The notes below the pieces were generated by a model. The model searched no databases. It saw nothing but the letters and a program-made list of their open reading frames with translations, and was not told where the DNA came from. 64,000 bases of DNA, taken from positions 1-64,000 of the forward strand of contig JAPEVC010000001.1 in NCBI GenBank assembly GCA_027946555.1, read 5' to 3'. The stretch comes from Gnomoniopsis sp. IMI 355080 (Eukaryota; Ascomycota; Sordariomycetes; Diaporthales; Gnomoniaceae). Below are positions 32,521 to 43,839 of this stretch, piece after piece. Positions within the stretch are counted from its first letter, which is position 1, and each line of letters begins with the position of its first letter. The translations under genes and the position numbers were made by a program.

Positions 32521-33476
32521 ATGTTCAGAAACAACTACGACAACGATTCAGTCACATTGTAAGCCGCGGGCCCGCCTCGATCAGTCGCGTTTGTTTGCAG
32601 CTCTAGCTAACTCGACCTTCCTGTCCACAGCTCGCCGCAAGGCCGTATATTCCAAGTCGAATATGCCGCCGAGGCCGTCAAGCAGGGTTCGGTCGTGGTG
32701 GGAATAGCAAGCAAGTCACACTCCGTGCTGGTCGGCATCAAGGTATGGGAAATGCGCCCCTGTCCGAGGACCGTCGTTGTGTTATGCTAATTACGCCCTA
32801 CCTCTTGCAGCGGAATGCCGAAGAACTCTCCTCCTACCAAAAGAAACTCTTTGCCATCGATTCTCACGTCGGCATCGCCATCGCAGGCCTCGCTTCCGAC
32901 GCCCGCGTGCTCTCCAACTTCATGAAGCAGCAATGCCTAGGCCACCGCCTGACCTATGGTCGCGACATGCCCCTGCGCTCTTTGGTCGAGATGATTGGCG
33001 AGAAGGCCCAAATCAACACTCAGCACTACGGCAAGCGGCCCTACGGTGTTGGTCTGCTGGTCGCTGGCGTTGACGACAAGGGCCCCCACCTGTTCGAGTT
33101 CCAGCCGTCGGGCATGTGCGAGGAGATGGTGGCCTTTGCAATTGGTGGCCGCTCACAGATGGCGAGGACATACTTGGAGAAGAACCTTGACAAGTTTGAG
33201 TCGTGCGGCCGGGAGGAGCTCATCCAGCACGGTCTGCGGGCGCTGAAGGAGAGTCTGGTTCAGGATCGCGAGCTGACGGTTGAGAACACAAGTGTGGGCG
33301 TTGTCGGTGTTGAGCTGAGTAAGGAAGGCGTCAAGACCGTCGAGCCCTTCAAGGTGTTTGATGGGCAAAACGTCAAGGCGTGGATCGATGCTGTAGCAGA
33401 CGACAAGGAGGCCGCTGCTGAGGGTGAGACGGAGGGAGGTGCGACGGCCGGGGAGGGCATGGATGTCGACAGCTAG
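32521..33476 (+). CDS. PRE5: 20S proteasome subunit alpha-6 (PSMA1/Pre5)
   Basis: Non-catalytic alpha-ring subunit of the 20S core, gating substrate entry. 271 aa. Exons 32521-32558, 32631-32742, 32811-33476. The tiny first exon gives MFRNNYDNDSVT and the splice yields FSPQGRIFQVEYAAEAVKQG, the alpha-subunit signature. The MFRN start and KRPYGVGLLVAG stretch point to alpha-6 rather than another alpha subunit. The C-terminal 30 residues are an acidic Ala/Glu/Gly tail ending EGMDVDS. Introns are 72 and 68 bp. Confidence 0.96.
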
Positions 33477-35596
33477 GTTTTGGTCGAATCCCCGCAAGCC
33501 GAAAGCCAGAATGGTGATGCTGAGGCCTCTGGGTCTTCGTAGGGCGTTCCCCGTAAGACTCGTGCGTTGCGGACGAATGTCCTCTTCGGCAAGATACGCT
33601 CAGCATGTCTCATCGAGGGCAACAATGACCATGGAAGCTCTGACGACTACTTGATTGTGGCCGTGAATGGGCGTAGTGTGGGGTTGGGGATGAGCAGAGC
33701 AATTTGTATGACTAGCCATGAAATTAGACGACATGCAGATGGCGCCAAAAGCCTTTCAATGAGAGTAAGGAAATCAAGCGCTTCAGAAGGCCTCACCATC
33801 ATCCCTGGACTACATGTTCACTTTGCTGGAATAGATCGCGTGTTTGTATGCTATGTGCCTGTGTCCTCGACCTTGCGCGGAATGCTTCTAAATCATCTCA
33901 GTCAGTCCCATTGACAGCTCTACATCCGGATCGGCCTTGAAGCCGCGGAGAAACCCCGGAGGAAGCGATATCAAGTCCATGGAGATGTTCTTGAGACAGG
34001 CCACTTCGGCAAAACTTTTCCGATAATTCCATATGCTCTATGCTCAAAATCATGTGCTTCTATTCCCATGGCCGTTGCAATACATAGAGCCATCGATCCA
34101 GTCAGCCTTGTATTTTCCCAATCCTCCCAAACTACTACGGCATGGATCGATTGTACAACCCGAATCATTTGCTGAGTCTTGATATTCTTGAAAACTAACT
34201 TGCTAGATCCACTTGGTCAAATATTCCACATTACATCAGGCTAGCCTCTTACTGTATTCCTAAACCCCCGGCTCAGTCTATTTACTCTCATCCGCCACCG
34301 CCACCTGCCCAGTGCCCCCCTGTTTTCTGCGAAGATGCAATTTTACCTTTCCTCTGCTCGGCTCCAGCAGAAGATTTCCTGTATGACTTGGGTTTGACCT
34401 TATTTCTTGAACATAGCAGTATACTGTACCCGCCTAGCTAGTAACAGCACTTCGGTATGCTTAGGACGATGTCATATCTCTCTCTCTCTCTCTCTTCCTT
34501 CGCATGATTCGTGATCGAGCCAGATATATACAAAAGATAAGTGTTAAGAAATTCGAGGAATGAGAGACTTTCTTGATCTTAGTGTTAGTAGCTTACAGGT
34601 CGTTCGAGGTCTCTTGCTGGACAGTGTATTTGTATCAGTCTACATTTTGGAAGATGTGTCAGTTCCAATTTCGTTGTGTGCATGCTGTCGTCTTTGCCTC
34701 TAAAGGGCAGAACTTGGAATCTATCTTTCTCTATCATGGATATCCATCCATGCCTTTTGAAGTTCAGAGGCTGTCACGGTAAGCAGCAGCAGGATTCAAA
34801 CGTGTATGGAGAGTATAGAACTGCCTCTACTGACGGCTACTTATTTACCGCATCAGCTTTCACAAAACACTGTGTTTGAGTTACTAGATGATACTCCCAA
34901 TGGCTTGTTTCTCTACTGTCTGCTTTGTGTGCAGCATTAACGTCAGCATATTTTACTTTAAAGAAGAGATTCAGGATCATGTTATAGAGTCTCTGCGGCC
35001 TAAGTTTCTCAACGATGTAGAAGTCGACTATACGACCCCTTATCTTAGCCTCGAATCCCCGCGCCAGTCCTTCATCCTCACTCACTCTTCAGGCTTTGGC
35101 TCTTGGACAGCTCGGACTCTAATGATGCAAAAGTGCCCTCCACAAACCAAGTCACACCAGATCATAGTAAGACCTGTAGAGATTGCGAATGCATCGGCTT
35201 TTCAAAATCTATTGTACACTTCAAAAGCAGCACCTTCCCAGAGTCAAATCAGAACTAAAAGACGGAAAGTTATCAACCTCGTCTGATGTTTTGTGATGTG
35301 GCACTTCGAACATTCGGAATTGGCGTAAAGAGACTATGAGAAGCTGAACAGGCCCGGCAGTAGAGAAGCCTGTTCTTCACTGGGGCTGAAGCGTAGTAGA
35401 TCAAGATGCCATCAAGAAGGTATGGGTTACACGAGTTATATTAATTAAATTACTACAGCAAAAAAAGTTTTCAAGGTGTCTCAGAGCCTAGATCCAAGCA
35501 GCCATCTGCGCAGTCTAGCTCGAGAAACAAGACGCAACTTCGAATTACATGGAAAAACCCCTATTGCTCTTGTATTCCATCCCACGAAGCATTTGT
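33477..35596. other. Long intergenic stretch without supported gene
   Basis: About 2.1 kb, AT-rich towards the right. Open frames at 33567-33914 and 34888-35286 have no motif and poor composition. Contains a (TC)9 microsatellite at 34477-34494. Confidence 0.5.
34477..34494 (+). repeat. (TC)9 microsatellite
   Basis: Nine uninterrupted TC units. Confidence 0.9.
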
Positions 35597-37382
35597 TCAC
35601 AGCCGGACTTTACGCTGCACTGGCGGGGTTGCAACAGCTGCGGCGCTGCTGGAACTCGCGCCGGCAGCGGTACCTCCAGCAGTGATGATGAAGTTGTCAA
35701 AGTAGTCCTGAGATGTCCCGATGTCGCCAACTGCACGAATGTAGAGTATGTCCAACCCTAAGCCAAGGGCGTCGAAGGTCAGGATGTATGTTCCCCACGC
35801 CGCGGCGGTGCCAGCAGAGCAGTCTTGGTTGTTAATAGTTGTGGTAATGCCATTCACGTCTACGATAACGTAGCCATCAGTACCGCAGGCAAGAGCATCG
35901 AAGGTGATGGTGTATGTTGTAAGAGTCTGGGCAAAGTCAAGATAAACGCCGAACACATCCTCAGTTGGCTCAGTGCCGCCGTTGTAAGAGATCTCAAGCA
36001 CGTAGTTGCAGAGATCAAAGTATGGACGGGGAGCCGAGGCAGATGGCACCACTGCAATATCATGATCGGGTGTGTCGGTTAAGAGTTGCTTCTTGTTGAA
36101 CTTGTGGCCTTGATTCCTCTTCTTCAAGACACCCGGAAGAGCTCCAAGGGGCGCGTAGGTGAACACCACGTTCCCAGGCCCGCTCTCGAATCCTCCATTA
36201 GTCCTGTTGAACTATGTCAGCCTCGTCCTCGCATAGGAAGCGACAAGTCGCTAGGAGCGCTTTACGCAAGTGAAAGTTGAATGCAAGCAAGATGGGAGGG
36301 GTTCGACTTACAAGAGAGACCCAGAAGTTGTGAAGGGACAAGCAGTCGCAGATGCAGTAGCCGAAGAAGATGACGGGGTCACTACAAAGGTAGTTTCTGT
36401 GCTAGTGGAAGTGATGACGATCTGGCTCGAGGACGAGAGCGACGAGACTGGGGTCACCTCTGGTGTAAATGAGGAACTTGGCGATGTGAAGACGTCAGTC
36501 ACTGGAATAGTCTCTGTGAATGTGGAACTCGACGACGTTGCGACGACCTCCGTCACCGGAATGGTCTCTGTGAATGTGGAGCTCGACGCTGTCACGACTT
36601 GCGTGACATCAGTCAACGGTACCGATGAGGGGAACCCAGAGCTTGAGCTTGAAGGGTTGATGTTGCCATTCTGGCAGCGGGAAGCTATTCATGATCATCA
36701 GCTTCAGGGTCCGGACGTGGAGTGAGCAGATCAACAACTACGTGGAACGTATCTTACCCGCGTAAATCCGAAGTTGTACGGTAACACATCCCGGTGGCAC
36801 GTTCAGATTTCCCTGGAATGTGGAATAGACCTGCCCGGTGGCGGGTACCTGGCAGAAAGCAGCTTCACCTCCAAAGAATGCCGTATTGGCCCAGCTAAGA
36901 ACGCCCCCATCTACGCCGTTGAAGGTTGTCGAAATGGCATCTGCAGGAGGCGCGCCTGTGCTCCTGAACTCTGCAAACGGGTCCCCGGCCTCGGTGAACA
37001 GCGGCAGGGCCAGATCGAGTAACACGCCGCCCCCAATCTGCAGCTCGAAGATTGTAGCTGCTGAACAGTCGGATGGATTAGGGTTGGCAGGGTTGTCGCT
37101 GACAAATCCACCCAGCCCAACACGTTTCTCGAGGTCCCTCTTTGCCACGGCCAAAGTCTCGATACCCAGAATGATAGGGACGAAGCCTGGTGGCGTAGGG
37201 GTAGGTAGGGCAGACGAGGTAGGCGTGACCAAGGTCAAGTATGTGCTCGTGTACGTGTAGCAGACCGACACAGCAGCGTTAGAAGGCAAGGCTTGGCGTG
37301 CCTCGAGAACAGCGGCATCATGGTGTCCAGATGCACGAGCGGTGAGGCCCCAGAGGGAAACGGCGAAGAGGTGCGCCTTCAT
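35597..37382 (-). CDS. Secreted Ser/Thr-rich cell-surface protein
   Basis: Predicted extracellular protein of 534 aa. Minus-strand exons 37382-36758, 36684-36312, 36203-35597; introns 73 and 108 bp. Signal peptide at residues 1-17 (MKAHLFAVSLWGLTARA). Domain one (about 30-210) has the VCYTYTSTYL start and cysteine pattern seen in a fungal domain of unknown function (DUF7908-like; from memory, moderate confidence). Domain two (about 225-330) is a Ser/Thr stalk with a repeated TFTETIPVT motif, probably O-glycosylated. Domain three follows LLTNGGFESGPGN and a basic KKRNQGHKFNKK linker, and looks like a beta-sandwich, carbohydrate-binding-like module (FDALACGTDGY, FDALGLGLD). The end is Ala/Ser-rich without a clear GPI tail. 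An adhesin or wall protein role is inferred. A TATA-like element lies about 85 bp upstream. Confidence 0.8.
36499..36600 (-). repeat. 54-bp direct repeat in the Ser/Thr stalk
   Basis: Two imperfect copies with 54-bp spacing (shared core TCTCTGTGAATGTGGA at about 36511 and 36565), each encoding SSTFTETIPVT-type sequence. Confidence 0.75.
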
Positions 37383-38124
37383 GACTGTAGTTAAAAACGA
37401 GTGTAAGACGATGCAGAGTATTCGGAATCTTGACCAACAGCATAAGTTGGAAGGCCGGGACTGGTTTTATATGTGGCAGCAACGCTCGGGACCTTTGTGA
37501 GTGTGGTTGTCATGTTATTTACTTTGAGACACTCGCTCCCTGGTTGAACATCGTGTTCATGGCGGAGACGCGTCTGGATAGGAATGAAGTTAGCTTTGTG
37601 TACGGCGGTATAATTTCGAGGGTGTTTCTCATTAGTCGAGGTGCGGTTCGGATTCCAGCTCCCGCATTCCAGTCCTGGCCTGTGTTGACTTGCGAATATA
37701 CTCTTTTCCTTTAACTCCATCTAAAGATAGATCTTCGCAGACAAATTAGAAGGTAAATGTCCGAGACGAAATAAATCTTTGGGTAATTTTCAGGTAGTAC
37801 GATCTTTCTAACCAAATTGACGAGAGGTTGTACCCAGAATTTCATGCCGTAGCCAGCTTCGTCGATGTATGAGAGGACGCCACGCGAAAGCAAACATGAT
37901 GGAATGTCCCAAGACTCCGCCCGCTGCGTGACTTTCAATGCTAAATGGCACATACCTTAGTTCCTAATCCTTGAATACCCGTGGTGCTTATGCATTGCAG
38001 CCCACCCAATAAAAATGAACATGCCAATGGTAGTAGGCAACACTTCACGAGCCCCGTCATCAAACTCGTCGATCATGCAAACATCCAAATATAACAAAGT
38101 CTTCAGAAGGTCGTTTATTCCTTT
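37383..38124. other. Intergenic, promoter of secreted-protein gene
   Basis: No gene recognised. Left part is the promoter of the minus-strand secreted protein; right part is the 3' flank of Gpc1. Confidence 0.5.
37464..37473 (-). promoter_or_regulatory. TATA-like element
   Basis: Reads CATATAAAAC on the minus strand, about 82-91 bp before the ATG of the secreted protein. Plausible TATA box by sequence and distance only. Confidence 0.4.
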
Positions 38125-39858
38125 TTACGACACCTCCCCGGCCTTCCGCTCCCTAGCGACATCTCTCACGCCACCATCGATATCAACGCCACTCGAACTT
38201 GCGTGCCGTGCATCACGCTCCTCATTCAGCAGCGGGATGCTATCGACATTACCCAAGGCGTCGGTATCTGCAGTCTCTCCAGACGCCCTGTCAAGTATTG
38301 CTCCCGACGGCGATTGCTCCGCGAGTGGCGTGATGACGGGGCTCACCATACCATCGTGTACATTCCACTTTGAAACCTCTGCCTTCATAGCCTCCAGCTC
38401 CTTCTGGAAACGCTTGCCAAAGACGTCAATGTAGTATGTGGAACCATTGTGAATCGACCAGACGAACACCACCATCAGAAACGTGGCCGACGCCCAGCGG
38501 CTGTAGAACCAGAGTGGACAAGGCAGCATGGTTCCGACGGCGTACGAGTACTGAATCAGCATAAAGGCCGTCTCCTGTAGGCTCTCGGGCAGCGAGAGCA
38601 CCAGCCTGCCTATCCAGGCCTTGGAGTAAGATTTGCGCAGCCAAGTGAAAGACGTCGGTCTGCCAGCGGCGATCTTTTCGCGGCGGCGCACGGTGATGAA
38701 AAAGTAGTATGACAGCTGCCACACAGCGTAAGGAATAGTACTCCAGGTGAGCATCGAGACGAGATTCGCATACGCGGTGGGCGACCCAGGAGGTGAGTGT
38801 TTGATGGCGTAGACAGCGGGAAAACGGTCGCGCTGATGCTCAGGGTTGCAGAGGTGCACAATGCAATGCAAGGTGGCACACGGCATGATGTGTATGAAGA
38901 GCGAGGTGACCTTGTCGAAGCTGTGAAAGACTAACGAGTTCCTCCACATGATGATGGCGACAGCATTGTTACCAAAGGCGAGACAGTAAGCCGATATGAA
39001 GAGCCGTTTTGAACCAGGGAAAAGCCACAAGCTTCCCATCAGGAGGAAGTTGACAAAGTAGCAGAGATCTGCGACGAAGTAATGCATGCCCCTCTTTTGG
39101 TAGGTGTAGTACCGAATGGGCATGAAGTAGAGTACCTGCCAGGAGTACCAAAGATGCATATACTCGGGATAGGCTCCGATTAGATAGCCGGTAATGAAGA
39201 TGTTGAGGACTCCGCAAATAAAGGAGATCTTCTCACGCAGTGTGATGACCTTCGTGTCGTTCCACTGCTTCCCAAGCTTGTCGACATTCGATCGCATGCG
39301 TTTTCGATAGCGTTCTAGCTGCTCCTCCGCGGTAGGGGCACGTTTCCTCCACTCCTCGACCATGCGCTCTCTTGCCATCTGACTCCTGTTCTTGAAGACA
39401 TCTCGACCCTTGCGCACCTTTTGAGTCTGGGCGGATAGACTCCTCTGTAACTTCTCGAGCTGTTGCGGCAAGGCAAAGTTGTCGAGGATGTCGAGTACGC
39501 TCAGGCGGTCGAGGGGTGGGAAAGCCTCCCAGTCTTCCTGGTACGAGCTGCTGCCCGAGAAGGAGTTGTTCCTCGAAAGTTTGGGGCTACCAAAGCTAGG
39601 AGTGGTAGGGCCAAGGTTGGGAGTGTCGGTGATGGCATGTTCTGGAGGCGACTCGCCGAGGCTGTGAACACCGTCGAGATCTGGGACGGCGCCATCGCTC
39701 TCTGCAGATGAGGGCACGTCAGACCGGTTGCCGGGGATTTTGACAGGATCTGATTCAGCCATCTCGCTCAAAGTCCGCCGGTAATCTAATTTGCGATCAA
39801 CCTGAGGCGAGGTTCGAGGAAGAGCCTCGATCAGCCTTAACACTAGCTTGTCAGCCAT
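38125..39858 (-). CDS. GPC1: Glycerophosphocholine acyltransferase Gpc1
   Basis: Integral ER membrane enzyme that acylates glycerophosphocholine to lysophosphatidylcholine in phosphatidylcholine remodelling. 577 aa from the ATG at 39858 (MADKLVLRLIEALP); the open frame extends further upstream, and another in-frame ATG lies about 75 bp before, while MAESDP at 39762 is a later option. Single exon. The first 130 residues are hydrophilic and Ser/Pro-rich. A basic helical stretch precedes the membrane part, which starts at EKISFICGVLNIFITGYLIG and has about eight helices, with the conserved RNSLVFHS and FIHIMPCATLH segments. The C-terminal 90 residues are cytosolic and acidic. Family match (formerly DUF2838) is firm; start is less so. 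Confidence 0.92.
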   Translation of the reverse strand: MADKLVLRLIEALPRTSPQVDRKLDYRRTLSEMAESDPVKIPGNRSDVPSSAESDGAVPDLDGVHSLGESPPEHAITDTPNLGPTTPSFGSPKLSRNNSFSGSSSYQEDWEAFPPLDRLSVLDILDNFALPQQLEKLQRSLSAQTQKVRKGRDVFKNRSQMARERMVEEWRKRAPTAEEQLERYRKRMRSNVDKLGKQWNDTKVITLREKISFICGVLNIFITGYLIGAYPEYMHLWYSWQVLYFMPIRYYTYQKRGMHYFVADLCYFVNFLLMGSLWLFPGSKRLFISAYCLAFGNNAVAIIMWRNSLVFHSFDKVTSLFIHIMPCATLHCIVHLCNPEHQRDRFPAVYAIKHSPPGSPTAYANLVSMLTWSTIPYAVWQLSYYFFITVRRREKIAAGRPTSFTWLRKSYSKAWIGRLVLSLPESLQETAFMLIQYSYAVGTMLPCPLWFYSRWASATFLMVVFVWSIHNGSTYYIDVFGKRFQKELEAMKAEVSKWNVHDGMVSPVITPLAEQSPSGAILDRASGETADTDALGNVDSIPLLNEERDARHASSSGVDIDGGVRDVARERKAGEVS

Positions 39859-42228
39859 TTCCGTACAAGTGTTATTTTGGGCATGGTGTAGAGAGATGGG
39901 TGCCAGGTGCAGGCGAGCCACGCAGTGGTACCGCATCAATACGCAAAGTGGAAGACAAGTCAAGCTAGCCAGTAGCTCACACTATCACATGCCGTAGGGC
40001 ACGAGGCAGCGAACCTCGCTCCGAGGGGCAAACAGTTGACAGACTTACAGCCAGTGCCAAGAGCGGTATTCTCCAATGGCTTACAAGGTGGGCGGTAGAA
40101 GACGCCAAGCAAGGACAACCTTAGGGACTGCTGGTACTGTCTCGCGTGCTCCGAGATCCGGGCGAGCCAAGAGTGAGGATCGATATCTGAATGGTGGTCT
40201 AGTCCTACAAGCTTGAAGTTGGCCGAACAACAAGCCCAGTGGGACCTGAATGCTGGTGACGTGAGGGCAGCAGATACGAGGTGTGCTACTGCGACGTGAG
40301 GGATTGCAGGAATGGGATGGAGATGCAAAGTCAAAGTCGATGATGCGAGCGCCACCGACGAAGGAATGTAGTAACCGTTGGAGATGTTGCGATATCGAGT
40401 CGAGGAGAAAGAAGGGCCTAGGTCGCCATGTTGCCTCACATGCACGTCCCAAGACGACCTGGCGACGCGCTGGAGCAGGGTCACAATCATATGCTCAGGA
40501 ATGACGATACACTAGTAGGCTGGCAGGGCACACCCCTGCGCGCGGTGCCGTCATTGCTGCGGTCCAGCTCCCCGTGTTAGCGCGGCGTTTTTTGATAGGG
40601 CCACCAAAGCAGAAAGACAGGCTGGTTTGTTCGATTCCTCTGCACCGTGACCGCTTTCTATTTTTTTTTTCATGTTTTATAATTTCTTGTTGATAAAGGG
40701 GTTTCTATTACAACCAATGAACAACCGCTGACGGTTTCACCTGCCAGAATTCAGGTATCTGGGTGATCCTAAGATCAGGTAAGCAGCTACCTACTATGTA
40801 CTTAGGTACAAGTAGGTAGTATTTGCGGATCAAGACACTTCAAGGCTCTCGCTTAGTCAGTATCTCAACATCATACTTCTTTTCGAGGCATATACAACCC
40901 CCAAAGTGAAGAGGCAGCTGTCAATCCTTGGGACATTACATTCTGTTATAGACATCTTATACCTTTCCATCTTTCAGCATCCTCCTACTGTGCGAAGACT
41001 GCAGCTTCACTGATATCGTGGCGGTGTGAGTCGACATAATCCTCCCCTGGCTACGCTTCAGGAACGCATGAATACAGACCATACTTGAAAGAGGCGTATT
41101 CAATTTTGGCAACCGACCATCATCAAGAAGAGCTCTCATCTAACATATCTTTAAATTTGACTGGCTCTAAAATTCCTGGACTATATACAAGTAGAGTTTG
41201 GCTTGGCCTAGCGCGACATATGCCCTAGTCAGAGCTGTGCAGAGATGGCTCTCTCCAGCCAGGGACTGCGCCCGTTTGAAAGCAAAGAACATGCATTTAT
41301 ATCATTATCTTTCAAGTCTCATCAAGAGTGTTTTAGGACGCATGTACCTCTTATCATGGCCCGTTTTTAGGTTTATACCAGTCTTAGACTCGCAGGGGAA
41401 CATGACACAAGGAGGCTTCGCATGTAAAAGCCGATCCCAGGTAGCTTTGACCACGAAAAGATGAAAACTATGGGGAAAGCACATCTGATGATTGGTAGCT
41501 TGGTATTTTCTGGGACTACTGGTCATCATGAAAACAAGGACAAGGTCCTGGAACGAAAGAATTCTGGTTGGCCATTAATTGCTCTCCATGCTTCCATACT
41601 CGGCAATATCCTGGACCAATTTGTCGCTCTCTGTGATATAAATCTCCGGGAAATGCTTATGGGTGTTTCGAATGTGACCTCTAGTCGTTGTACTGGAGAT
41701 ATCAAGGATATTGGGAGTTGTAAGCAAGCAATATTCTCATCGCTCAAGGATATCGGTTTAGAAGCCCGACTGAAATCCCATAACTTCAGCGAGACAGGTC
41801 ACACAAGTGTGTATTATGAGAGATGACCCAAAGTAGAGACAAAGAGTATGTCCTCACTCGACTCATATATTCCATACTTGTGCCATTTGCAAGGTCCAAG
41901 TCAACTTGGTGCCCCACATTGACCTTGGATTCCACAATAACACAATTGCGAAAAGGTAGCTATCTTCTTCAAGAGACATAAAACTGCTTCACCCGCTTGC
42001 ATACCAATTCAATACATCTGAATCAACATCTCAAAAAGGACTGGAGCACTCTGGACAGATGCTGTGGATGAGCCACTCTCTTCTTCCATCTCTTGTCACG
42101 CTGCCGCCTCAGCTCTTTCAATTTTAGCAACAACACCACCATCTTTAAAATCGCACAGATCCATTGCAAATCGGCTTCAAAAACTTCCAAGAAGAACTTT
42201 CTGTACTGCCTTAGCTCACACCTCCATA
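39859..42228. other. Long divergent intergenic region with hairpin
   Basis: About 2.4 kb between Gpc1 and the Myb-like gene. Open frames at 39960-40490 (-) and 41461-41826 (+) carry no recognisable motif and are not called. Contains an 11-T run near 40660-40671 and the hairpin at 40787-40819. Confidence 0.5.
40787..40819. repeat. 14-bp hairpin with one bulge
   Basis: Left arm CTACCTACT+A+TGTAC, loop TTAG, right arm GTACA+AGTAGGTAG. Fourteen base pairs with a single unpaired A at 40796. Built of the TAGGTA-type motif found elsewhere in the window. Confidence 0.85.
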
Positions 42229-43839
42229 ATGCCATTCTCCTACGGCGATCTCACCGTCCGTGGCCGCGACGGCCGTCGCGTCGCCATCACTGACTGCAAA
42301 CTCGAGCCCCTCAATCTCCTCATCCCAGGCAACGCACCGATTATTGTCCCCAAGAGGCACGCTTGGCGCAGTCCCACCCAGCAAGCTAAGTCCGTCAAAA
42401 GCAGAAACAAGTCAACCATGATGGTCGCGCAGGATGAGTACGAAGCAGATTCAGAGGATGATGAGGAAGAGGATGACTTTGAAGACGAGACGAAACCACT
42501 CATCAAGAGGTCGAAGCAGTCGAGAGACAAGATCAAAGGCAAGTGTAAGAAGGATAGCATCGTGAGGGAGAAAACAAAGGAAGCCAAGCACCTCCGCAGG
42601 GCCGAGCGCCACCAGAAGAACGCTGAGCTGGAGCGCGAAGAGGCCGCGAGTGAACACGAGCGGTTGCAGAAGCGGATCGCGAAGCAGGAGGCGTACATCC
42701 TCCGGTTGAAGGCGCGATACGACAAGGCGGACGAGGAGGGGACGAATGGAAACAGCAGCAACAACGCCATCGCTAAAGCTTCCGACAGCGACGATGGTGG
42801 GACGACCGATGGTAGTGCCGCTGTGCGGGAAATGCTCGCGAACATCAAGATCCGAGCGGGCGGTAAAGAGAATCCACGCTTCGTCGCCCAGCCTGGCGAG
42901 CTGCCGTGGAACGTGTCCGACGACTCGCAGCTTATTGCGCTCAAGAATGATAGCAGCAACTCGTATGCTGTTATCGGCGAGTGCATGGGGCGCGGGGGTG
43001 GAGAGGTCAAGCGTCGGTACAAATTTCTCAAGGCTTGCGAATTCAAGATCCCAGGCGGAGACGAGACTATCGAGGCGGGAACTACCGAGGCTGAGAAGAC
43101 TGGTGTCGAGACCACCTATATTGAGAAACTAGGAGAGGAGACCACCGATGTCGAACAAACTGGTGAAGAAATCACTGATGCCGAGAAGATGGACGAGAAG
43201 AACAAGAACGGCGCCGGTAACACCGCCGATACGGGACCGGCTCAGGATCAGCAGGATGTGAGGGATGATGAATGGACCGAACAGACAGATACTCAGCTAT
43301 GGAAGCTCAAGGACGATGGCAAGACGTGGGCTGAGATCCACGCAGTCATGGGCAAGAGCAAGAGCGGCTTGAAGGACCGGTACAAGCACCTCAAGAGCAT
43401 CGACTTCGTAGTTCCCGACAAGACCAACGATTTCGAGAAGCGCAATAAATATGAGCAAGATAATGCGGTGGAGGGAGCGGCCAACAAGTCGTCGTCAACC
43501 AGGAGCAAGAAGGCCAGCAGCACCCACGGGCCGTCCCCGGCGCCGTATCACTTTGCCGCCCACGACGCCGGTACCAACGCGTACATTGCACAATACTCGC
43601 GAAACCTCTTCGCCGAGGCCAACGCAGGCCGCACTAGCATCCCCGAGCCGGACGAGATCTTTGACGAGGACGATTGTATCCTGCTCGCGCTGGCGGACAG
43701 CCGCCGCCGGGAGAACCGGTGGCTGGACATCCAGGCGGATTACTTCAACGTTACGGGTCGGATGGTGCCGCAGGAGGTGTTGATGTGGAAGCTGGGTGGG
43801 GCCGAGAAGCCCGGAAATGTTGATGAGGAAGACTGCTGA
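42229..43839 (+). CDS. Myb/SANT-like nuclear protein
   Basis: 536-aa hydrophilic protein, single exon; the ATG at 42229 is the only one before the conserved-looking start (MPFSYGDLTVRGRDGRR). An acidic stretch lies near residues 70-90 and a basic coiled coil at about 95-170 (rich in Lys/Arg/Glu). Two Myb/SANT-like modules are recognisable: WNVSDDSQLIALKND..RRYKFLK (about 225-270) and WTEQTDTQLWKLKDD..RYKHLK (about 345-390). A third, weaker helical unit with DDCILLALADSRRRENRW lies near 485-525. Between modules one and two is a 10-residue repeat in four copies. A DNA- or chromatin-binding role is inferred from the modules. No close named orthologue is recognised. Confidence 0.8.
   Translation: MPFSYGDLTVRGRDGRRVAITDCKLEPLNLLIPGNAPIIVPKRHAWRSPTQQAKSVKSRNKSTMMVAQDEYEADSEDDEEEDDFEDETKPLIKRSKQSRDKIKGKCKKDSIVREKTKEAKHLRRAERHQKNAELEREEAASEHERLQKRIAKQEAYILRLKARYDKADEEGTNGNSSNNAIAKASDSDDGGTTDGSAAVREMLANIKIRAGGKENPRFVAQPGELPWNVSDDSQLIALKNDSSNSYAVIGECMGRGGGEVKRRYKFLKACEFKIPGGDETIEAGTTEAEKTGVETTYIEKLGEETTDVEQTGEEITDAEKMDEKNKNGAGNTADTGPAQDQQDVRDDEWTEQTDTQLWKLKDDGKTWAEIHAVMGKSKSGLKDRYKHLKSIDFVVPDKTNDFEKRNKYEQDNAVEGAANKSSSTRSKKASSTHGPSPAPYHFAAHDAGTNAYIAQYSRNLFAEANAGRTSIPEPDEIFDEDDCILLALADSRRRENRWLDIQADYFNVTGRMVPQEVLMWKLGGAEKPGNVDEEDC
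43081..43200 (+). repeat. 30-bp x 4 in-frame tandem repeat
   Basis: Four consecutive 10-residue units: TTEAEKTGVE, TTYIEKLGEE, TTDVEQTGEE, ITDAEKMDEK. Acidic linker between two Myb-like modules. Confidence 0.85.

Noticed and set aside
40610..40660. Possible tRNA T-arm (GTTCGATTC) near 40630
   Set aside because: No acceptor or anticodon stem can be paired around it. Similar GTTCGA words at 18852 and 51854 also fail.
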